Part shown: in pieces, positions 6,569 through 10,721 of the stretch
How positions within the stretch are numbered: position 1 is the stretch's first letter
Layout of the letters: each line of letters starts with the position of its first letter
Source: Reyranella sp.
Lineage (GTDB): Bacteria; Pseudomonadota; Alphaproteobacteria; Reyranellales; Reyranellaceae
Assembly (NCBI GenBank): GCA_030679805.1
Contig: JAUXST010000028.1
Coordinates: 1-10,721 of the forward strand
Reading direction: 5' to 3'
Length of the DNA: 10,721 nucleotides
The notes under the pieces: generated by a model
What the model was told of the DNA's origin: nothing
Databases searched by the model: none
Seen by the model: only the letters and a program-made list of their open reading frames with translations
Position numbers and translations under genes: made by a program

Positions 6569-8182
6569 TCAGCGCGCCGCCGCCCGGATCATGTCGGCGC
6601 ACTTCTCGCCGATCATGATCGAGGGCGCATTGGTGTTGCCGGCGACGATGGTGGGCATGATCGAGGCGTCGGCAATGCGGAGGCCCGCGATGCCATGGAC
6701 CCTGAGCTGCGGGTCGACCACGGCGTCGGGCTCGCGGCCCATGCGGCAGGTTCCGACGGGATGCAGGTTGGAGACACCGGTGGCGCGCAGGTAGTCGCGC
6801 AGCGCGCTTTCCTCCATCACCGAGGCGCCGGGCATGATTTCCTCGACCACGAACGGCTTCAGGGCCGGCTGCCTGCCGATCGCCCGGCAGATCGCCATGC
6901 CTTTCAGCATGGCGTCCCAGTCGTTGGCGGTCTTGAGGAAGTTGAAGCGGATCTCGGGCGCCGCCAGCGGATCGGCCGACTTCAGCCGCACCGTGCCGCG
7001 GCCGTCGGGGCGGAGATGCACCGGCGAGAGGCCGAAGGCGGAGAAAGGCTGGGCGATCACGCCGTGGCGGTTACGTTCCTTGACCGCCCAGGCGAACATG
7101 TTGATCTGCAGGTCGGGCCGCTCGAGCCGCTTGTCGCTGCGCACCATGGCGCCGACGAAGAGGCCCATCGAGGCGAGGGGCCCGGTGCGGCCGAAGGCGT
7201 ACATCATGCCGGCCAGGATGCGACGCGGCAGGCTGTTCACCAGATCGTTCATGGTGACGGGCTGGCTGCATTTGTAGGCGATGTAGGTGTTGAAGTGGTC
7301 GTGCAGGTGGCTGCCGACGCCCGGCATGTCCTTCACCACCGTGATGCCGTGTTGTTGCAGGTGTGCCGCCGGGCCGAGGCCGGACAGCATCAGGAGCTGG
7401 GGCGATCCGTAGACGCCGCCCGAGACGATGACCTCGCGCTTGGCCTTTGCGACCTGCAGGCCATCAGGCGTGCGGTACTCGACGCCGACGGCGCGGCCGT
7501 TCTCGATCAGCACCCTGGTGGCGTGCGCGGATGTCGCGATGGTGAGGTTCTTGCGCTGCTTGGCGTCCTTGAGATAGGCGCGAGCGCTCGACCAGCGGCG
7601 TGAGTTGTTGATCGTGGTCTGGTAGTAGCCGACGCCTTCCTGGGTGGCGCCGTTGAAGTCGGGATTGTCGGGGATGCCGGCTTCGATCGCGGCGTCGTGC
7701 ATGGCCTTGGCGAGCGTGGGCTTCCACGCATGGTCCTGCACCTTCAGCGGCCCGCCGGTGCCGTGAAAGCCGTCCGCGCCGCGGGCGTTGTCCTCGGCAC
7801 GCTTGAAGTAGGGCAGCACCGTCTCGTAGTCCCAGCCCTCGCAGCCGCGCTGGCGCCATTCGTCGTAGTCGGCGGCATTGCCGCGCATGTAAACCATGCC
7901 GTTGATCGAGCTGGTGCCGCCCAGCACCTTGCCGCGCGGCTGATACATGACGCGGTTGTTGAGTTCGGGCTCGGGCTCCGAATCGAACATCCAGTTGACC
8001 TTCGGATTGTTGAAGGTTTTGTGGTAGCCGAGCGGCACGTGGATCCAGGGATAGGAGTCGCGCGGGCCGGCCTCGAGCAGAAGCACGGCGTAGCGCCCGT
8101 CCTCGCTCAATCGTCCGGCGATGGCGCAGCCGGCGGAACCCGCGCCGGTCACGATGAAATCGTACGAAGCCTCGCCTTGCAT
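6569..8182 (-). CDS. GMC-family FAD-dependent oxidoreductase (choline dehydrogenase-like)
   Basis: A 537-residue flavoprotein of full family length. The N-terminal Rossmann motif is VTGAGSAGCAIAGRLSED (11-28), with the ribose-binding acid in LLEAGP (35-40). GKVLGGTSSINGMVYMRG (84-101) is the first GMC signature. SGGVYGSPQLLMLSGLGP (254-271) is the second. The catalytic pair is H474 in HPVGTCRMG and N518 in VAGNTNAPS, a His/Asn arrangement as in choline oxidase and BetA. The family oxidises alcohols to aldehydes or acids. Similarity to BetA is general; the gene is far from bet-type neighbours (no aldehyde dehydrogenase or BetI nearby), so the substrate is probably not choline. It is the first gene of the cluster, preceded by GAGGGCGGA directly before ATG 8182, and probably performs an alcohol or aldehyde step in the pathway of the genes behind it. 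There is no signal peptide. Confidence 0.94.
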   Translation of the reverse strand: MQGEASYDFIVTGAGSAGCAIAGRLSEDGRYAVLLLEAGPRDSYPWIHVPLGYHKTFNNPKVNWMFDSEPEPELNNRVMYQPRGKVLGGTSSINGMVYMRGNAADYDEWRQRGCEGWDYETVLPYFKRAEDNARGADGFHGTGGPLKVQDHAWKPTLAKAMHDAAIEAGIPDNPDFNGATQEGVGYYQTTINNSRRWSSARAYLKDAKQRKNLTIATSAHATRVLIENGRAVGVEYRTPDGLQVAKAKREVIVSGGVYGSPQLLMLSGLGPAAHLQQHGITVVKDMPGVGSHLHDHFNTYIAYKCSQPVTMNDLVNSLPRRILAGMMYAFGRTGPLASMGLFVGAMVRSDKRLERPDLQINMFAWAVKERNRHGVIAQPFSAFGLSPVHLRPDGRGTVRLKSADPLAAPEIRFNFLKTANDWDAMLKGMAICRAIGRQPALKPFVVEEIMPGASVMEESALRDYLRATGVSNLHPVGTCRMGREPDAVVDPQLRVHGIAGLRIADASIMPTIVAGNTNAPSIMIGEKCADMIRAAAR

Positions 8183-8203
8183 TCCGCCCTCGCTGCTTTT
8201 TCC

Positions 8204-8227
8204 GGACCGTAGAGCCTTTCCCGGTCC
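8204..8227. promoter_or_regulatory. Inverted repeat GGACCG-N12-CGGTCC upstream of the GMC gene, possible operator
   Basis: Two perfectly complementary six-base arms, at 8204-8209 and 8222-8227, are separated by 12 bases and end 21 bases before the GMC start codon. This is where a dimeric regulator could bind or a leader hairpin could form. No regulator gene is in the window and no clear -35/-10 pair was found. In GC-rich DNA an arm of six can arise by chance. Confidence 0.3.
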
Positions 8228-8276
8228 ACGCGCCAGCGCGCGGGAACGCGTAGCAGAATTGGCGCTAGAGGGAGGG

Positions 8277-8293
8277 CCGCCGCAACGCGGCGG
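8277..8293 (-). terminator. GC-rich hairpin after the zinc-ribbon gene, weak terminator candidate
   Basis: CCGCCGC and GCGGCGG form a perfect seven-base stem around a three-base loop, starting 13 bases after the zinc-ribbon stop codon. In the direction of transcription it is followed by a C-rich stretch rather than a T run, so it is not a standard intrinsic terminator. It may only pause or mark the boundary between the two transcription units. Confidence 0.25.
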
Positions 8294-8306
8294 AGCGGTA
8301 GCGGAT

Positions 8307-8489
8307 TCAAGCGTCGGCGGTCACCGGTGCGGCGCTGCCGCAGTGCGTACAGCGCGGGCTGGTCGCGAGGCGCAATCCCTTGCAGCCGGGGCAGGCGCCG
8401 AGGTCGAAGCGGGTGAGGTCGGGCAAGGCGCGGTCCGTCCGCACCGGCGGGGCGGCGAACAGGTCGCCGAGCACATCGCGCCAGTTCAT
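8307..8489 (-). CDS. Small zinc-ribbon protein (60 residues), unknown function
   Basis: This short gene is coupled to the YbaK gene by an ATGA overlap (8489-8486), so the same ribosomes may translate both. The first 30 residues are mixed, MNWRDVLGDLFAAPP then an arginine and aspartate-containing linker. The second half holds two CxxC knuckles: C33-P-G-C36 and C47-T-H-C50, ten residues apart. Such paired knuckles typically bind one zinc ion in a ribbon fold. No other domain or membrane segment is present. No known family name can be attached. The position suggests a role linked to the deacylase, but it could simply be a conserved neighbour. The alternative is a chance open frame; the paired cysteines and the exact start-stop overlap argue against that. 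Confidence 0.68.
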   Translation of the reverse strand: MNWRDVLGDLFAAPPVRTDRALPDLTRFDLGACPGCKGLRLATSPRCTHCGSAAPVTADA

Positions 8490-8956
8490 GACGCGGCCCG
8501 GTCGCAGACATCGATCCATTCGGCGCCGACGAGGGCCGCCAGGCGATCCGGGCTGATGCGCAGCGCCGAGTTGGTCGAGCCGGCGGCGGGCACGACCTCG
8601 TCGAAGTCTTTCAGCGACACGTCGCAGTAGACGGGAAGCGGCGTGGCGAGCCCGAACGGACAGACGCCGCCCACCGGATGACCGGTCAGGGCGGCGACTT
8701 CGTCGGCGCCCAGCATCCGCGGCTTGCCGCCCAGCACGTCCTTGATCTTGCGGTTGTTGAGCCGCGCGTCGCCCGCCGCCACGATCAGCAGAGTGCGATC
8801 CTTGATGCGGAGCGACAGCGTCTTGGCGATCTGTGCCGGCGCCACGCCATGGCCGCGCGCCGCCATCTCGACCGTGGCGGTGCTGGCGTCTGTTTCGACG
8901 ACGCTGATGTCGGGGGCGTGCGCGGCCAGGAAGGCGCGGACGGTCTCTACACTCAT
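8486..8956 (-). CDS. YbaK/EbsC-family aminoacyl-tRNA deacylase
   Basis: A 156-residue single-domain protein of the YbaK/ProX/INS superfamily, which hydrolyses mischarged tRNAs in trans, such as Cys- or Ala-tRNA(Pro). Visible signatures are the conserved lysine K45 in AQIAKTLSLR, the strand TLLIVAAGDARLN (55-67), GHPVGGVCPFG (92-102) and the late glycine loop AGSTNSALRIS (125-135). Length and motif order fit free-standing editing proteins. The exact substrate (Cys, Ala or another residue) cannot be told from sequence. ATG 8956 is chosen because the family's usual N-terminus (SVETVRAFL) begins there; a TTG at 8989 would add 11 residues without family support. There is only a weak AAGG about a dozen bases before the ATG. 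Its stop overlaps the start of the zinc-ribbon gene. It is divergent from the M50 protease gene. Confidence 0.92.
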   Translation of the reverse strand: MSVETVRAFLAAHAPDISVVETDASTATVEMAARGHGVAPAQIAKTLSLRIKDRTLLIVAAGDARLNNRKIKDVLGGKPRMLGADEVAALTGHPVGGVCPFGLATPLPVYCDVSLKDFDEVVPAAGSTNSALRISPDRLAALVGAEWIDVCDRAAS

Positions 8957-9053
8957 CTCGATGCAACCTTGAACAAGAGGGCAGGGCAACCTAGCGTCGT
9001 GCCGCGCCCTCTGGAAGGCGCCCTTTTGACGGCGTGAGGGAGCAACAGTACCG
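8957..9053. promoter_or_regulatory. Divergent intergenic region between the YbaK and M50 genes
   Basis: These 97 bases separate two outward-facing genes and so should hold promoters for both. A TTGAAC at 8969-8974 with a poor TAGCGT 17 bases later could serve the plus strand, but the match is weak. GAGGGAG lies about 11 bases before the protease ATG, a slightly long ribosome-site spacing. No operator-like repeat is obvious. Confidence 0.4.
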
Positions 9054-9746
9054 ATGAACGAGCAGTGGATCGAGACGGCTTATACGATTTCGACCTGGGT
9101 CCTGCCGGCGATCCTCGCCATCACGTTGCACGAGGCGGCGCACGGGTTCGTCGCCTACCGCTGCGGCGATTCGACAGCCTGGCAGCTCGGCCGAGTCACC
9201 CTCAATCCACTGAAACACATCGACCCCTTCGGCACGATCGTGCTGCCGGGCCTGCTCCTGCTGCTGCGCGTGCCCTTCATCTTCGGCTACGCCAAGCCCG
9301 TGCCGGTGAATTTCCACGCCCTCAACAATCCGCGCCGCGACATGGTCTGGGTCGCCGCCGCCGGACCCGCCATCAACATCGCGATGGCCGTGGCGGCGGG
9401 TCTGCTGGCCCATCTCGTCGTCTTGCTGCCGCCGGTCGCTGCGGAATGGAGCATCCTCAACCTGGAGAACGCGATCGCCATCAACGTGATCCTGGCGGTC
9501 TTCAACATGATCCCGCTGCCGCCGCTCGACGGCGGCCGCGTCGCCGTCGGGCTGCTGCCGCGGTTCCTGGCGACGCCGCTCGCCCGGCTGGAACCCTTCG
9601 GCATGCCCATTCTGCTCGGCCTGCTGTTCGTCCTGCCGATGATCGGCCAGCAGATCGGCCAGAACCTCGACATCGTCGGCTGGCTTTTGAGGCGTCCCGT
9701 CAGCGAGGTGATCGATTTCGTTTTCCGGATTACCGGCAATGGCTGA
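9054..9746 (+). CDS. M50B site-2 protease family membrane metalloprotease
   Basis: A 230-residue integral membrane protein of the compact M50B group often named 'site-2 protease family protein'. The zinc-binding HEAAH (26-30) lies in the first membrane segment (about 13-33). NPLKHIDPFGT (51-61) is the conserved loop that follows. The third zinc ligand is D159 in NMIPLPPLDGGR (151-162). Hydrophobic stretches at about 62-80, 97-125, 140-157 and 183-205 give roughly five or six membrane passes, and no PDZ or CBS domain is attached. All catalytic residues are present. The family cleaves membrane-embedded substrates; the substrate here is unknown, and the gene is not beside an anti-sigma factor. 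Its last codons overlap the likely original start of the downstream MFS gene by 8 bases, implying cotranscription. Confidence 0.94.
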   Translation: MNEQWIETAYTISTWVLPAILAITLHEAAHGFVAYRCGDSTAWQLGRVTLNPLKHIDPFGTIVLPGLLLLLRVPFIFGYAKPVPVNFHALNNPRRDMVWVAAAGPAINIAMAVAAGLLAHLVVLLPPVAAEWSILNLENAIAINVILAVFNMIPLPPLDGGRVAVGLLPRFLATPLARLEPFGMPILLGLLFVLPMIGQQIGQNLDIVGWLLRRPVSEVIDFVFRITGNG

Positions 9747-9813
9747 GCATGTGACGATGCCCGTCTCGTCTCGGAGCTAGAAAATCTTCAGTCTCTACCT
9801 CGCGCTCGGCGCC
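9739..9813 (+). other. Probable original 5' end of the MFS gene, broken by an in-frame TAG
   Basis: An ATG at 9739 overlaps the protease stop and is in frame with the MFS gene downstream. It reads MAEHVTMPVSSRS and then TAG at 9778-9780. After the TAG the frame continues without a break as KIFSLYLALGAM into the clear MFS coding sequence, and these residues look like the start of the first membrane helix. No ATG, GTG or TTG lies between the TAG and ATG 9814. A single base change in a Trp, Gln, Lys or Glu codon could explain the stop. A sequencing error or an unusual start are alternatives. Confidence 0.6.
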
Positions 9814-10721
9814 ATGACGGTGCAGCAGACCTTCGCGACGATGGGGCGCTCGACGGTGCCGCTGATCGCCGCCGCCATCGTGGCCGACCTCGCGGTCGAT
9901 CCGGCGCTGGTCGGCGTCTATCTCGCCATCGGCTCAGTCGCGGGCTTCATCACCACCATGGGCTGCGGCGGCTTCATCCTGCGCTTCGGCGCGCTGCGCA
10001 TGACCCAGGTCGGCATGCTGGGCCTTGGCTTAGGCCTTGCCGTCACCACCGCGGGCTGGCTGCCGTTGTTTGCCCTGGGTGCCTTCGTGGGCGGCTTGGG
10101 CCAGGCGCTGTCGACGCCGTCGAGCTCGCACCTGTTGGGAAGGCTCTCGCCCAGGCATCTGGCGCCGCTGATCTTCTCGGTGAAGCAGACCGGTGTGCCG
10201 GCGGGGCTGATGCTGGCGGGCGTGGTGGCGCCGCTGCTGGCCGTCGAAGCGGGCTGGCGCGTGGCACTCCTCGTGGTGGCCGGCCTTTGCTTCCTGACGG
10301 TCGTGGCGTTGCAGCCACTGCGCGCGCGCTTCGACACCGACCGCAATCCCGCCCAGCCGCTGTCGCCGGCCGACATCAGGGCGAACGTCGCGGGCGTCCT
10401 GCGCGATCCGGCGCTCAGGACCATGTGCGTGGCGATGTTCAGCTTCGTTGGCCTGCAATCGCTCTTCACCGGCTTCTTCGTGCTCTATCTCGTGCGCGGC
10501 CTGGGCTACGACCTCGAACGCGCCGGCCTCGTCTTCGCCACTGCCGTGGCCGTCGCGGTGCCGGCGCGCATCGGTTGGGGCTGGCTCGCCTCGCGCCTGG
10601 TGAAGCCCGCGACGCTGCTGGCGCTGCTCGGCATCGCCATGGCGGGTGCGGCCACACTCGCCGCCTTCATCGATCCCGCCTGGCCGACTTGGGTCGCCAC
10701 CGTGATCGCCACGGCCTTCAG
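9814..10721 (+). CDS. MFS transporter, incomplete at right edge and possibly truncated at the N-terminus
   Basis: From ATG 9814 the frame is open for 302 codons to the window end. The sequence is strongly hydrophobic with regular membrane helices, for example about 31-50, 64-85, 86-105, 128-146, 148-168, 205-227, 235-253 and 266-286. GCGGFILRFGALRM (50-63) sits between helices 2 and 3 where the MFS motif A lies, in a degenerate form. The hydrophilic stretch at about 170-198 is the central loop between the two six-helix halves. The substrate is unknown; drug, sugar or organic acid export or uptake are all possible. ATG 9814 has no Shine-Dalgarno and lies inside the first helix, whose beginning is encoded upstream of it and behind a TAG. 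Treat the gene as possibly non-functional. Confidence 0.82.
   Translation, partial: MTVQQTFATMGRSTVPLIAAAIVADLAVDPALVGVYLAIGSVAGFITTMGCGGFILRFGALRMTQVGMLGLGLGLAVTTAGWLPLFALGAFVGGLGQALSTPSSSHLLGRLSPRHLAPLIFSVKQTGVPAGLMLAGVVAPLLAVEAGWRVALLVVAGLCFLTVVALQPLRARFDTDRNPAQPLSPADIRANVAGVLRDPALRTMCVAMFSFVGLQSLFTGFFVLYLVRGLGYDLERAGLVFATAVAVAVPARIGWGWLASRLVKPATLLALLGIAMAGAATLAAFIDPAWPTWVATVIATAF

Noticed and set aside
8307..8966. A 219-codon minus-strand frame across the YbaK gene
   Set aside because: Its upper part is an arginine-rich shadow of YbaK in another frame. Only the last 60 codons, from ATG 8489, form a plausible protein, which is listed as the zinc-ribbon gene.
9026..9054. TTGACG with a TACCGA 17 bases later as a promoter for the M50 gene
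   Set aside because: The supposed -10 element reaches the start codon, which would place the RNA start inside the coding region.
9918..10469. Minus-strand frame of 183 codons opposite the MFS gene
   Set aside because: The product lacks any motif, while the plus strand encodes regular membrane helices over the same region.

Overview
The window is about 10.7 kb of GC-rich, tightly packed bacterial DNA. Gene style suggests a proteobacterium, most likely an alphaproteobacterium with a large genome of the Reyranella, Bradyrhizobium or Rhodospirillales type. That placement is inferred from base composition and gene families; no rRNA or marker gene is present. There are ten protein-coding genes, eight on the minus strand and two on the plus strand, and no RNA gene, insertion sequence or CRISPR array.

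Minus strand, positions 8182 down to 2406: six genes in one direction, probably a catabolic operon. In transcription order they are a GMC-family FAD oxidoreductase (8182-6569), a LuxA-like LLM flavin monooxygenase (6474-5287), a two-domain NIPSNAP protein (5275-4646), a TauD/TfdA-type Fe(II)/2-oxoglutarate dioxygenase (4635-3745), a small EthD-like ferredoxin-fold protein (3718-3368) and a second LLM-class oxidoreductase (3359-2406). The last five are separated by only 8 to 26 bases. The set combines four oxidative enzyme families with two small alpha-beta barrel proteins, which suggests stepwise oxidation of an organic substrate that the sequence does not identify. No flavin reductase, transporter or regulator of the cluster lies in the window. 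Downstream on the same strand, after 85 bases, is a large Asp-box (BNR) beta-propeller protein (2320 to the left edge, incomplete) without a visible signal peptide.

Minus strand, 8956 to 8307: a YbaK/EbsC-family aminoacyl-tRNA deacylase overlaps by ATGA with a 60-residue protein carrying a CxxC...CxxC zinc ribbon. Both look like housekeeping or quality-control genes unrelated to the catabolic cluster.

Plus strand, 9054 to the right edge: an M50B site-2 protease, divergent from the YbaK gene across a 97-base gap, is followed by an MFS transporter that runs off the window. The MFS reading frame has a natural-looking start overlapping the protease stop but is interrupted by an in-frame TAG after 13 codons. 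The next usable start lies within the first membrane helix, so the gene may be damaged, mis-sequenced or internally started.
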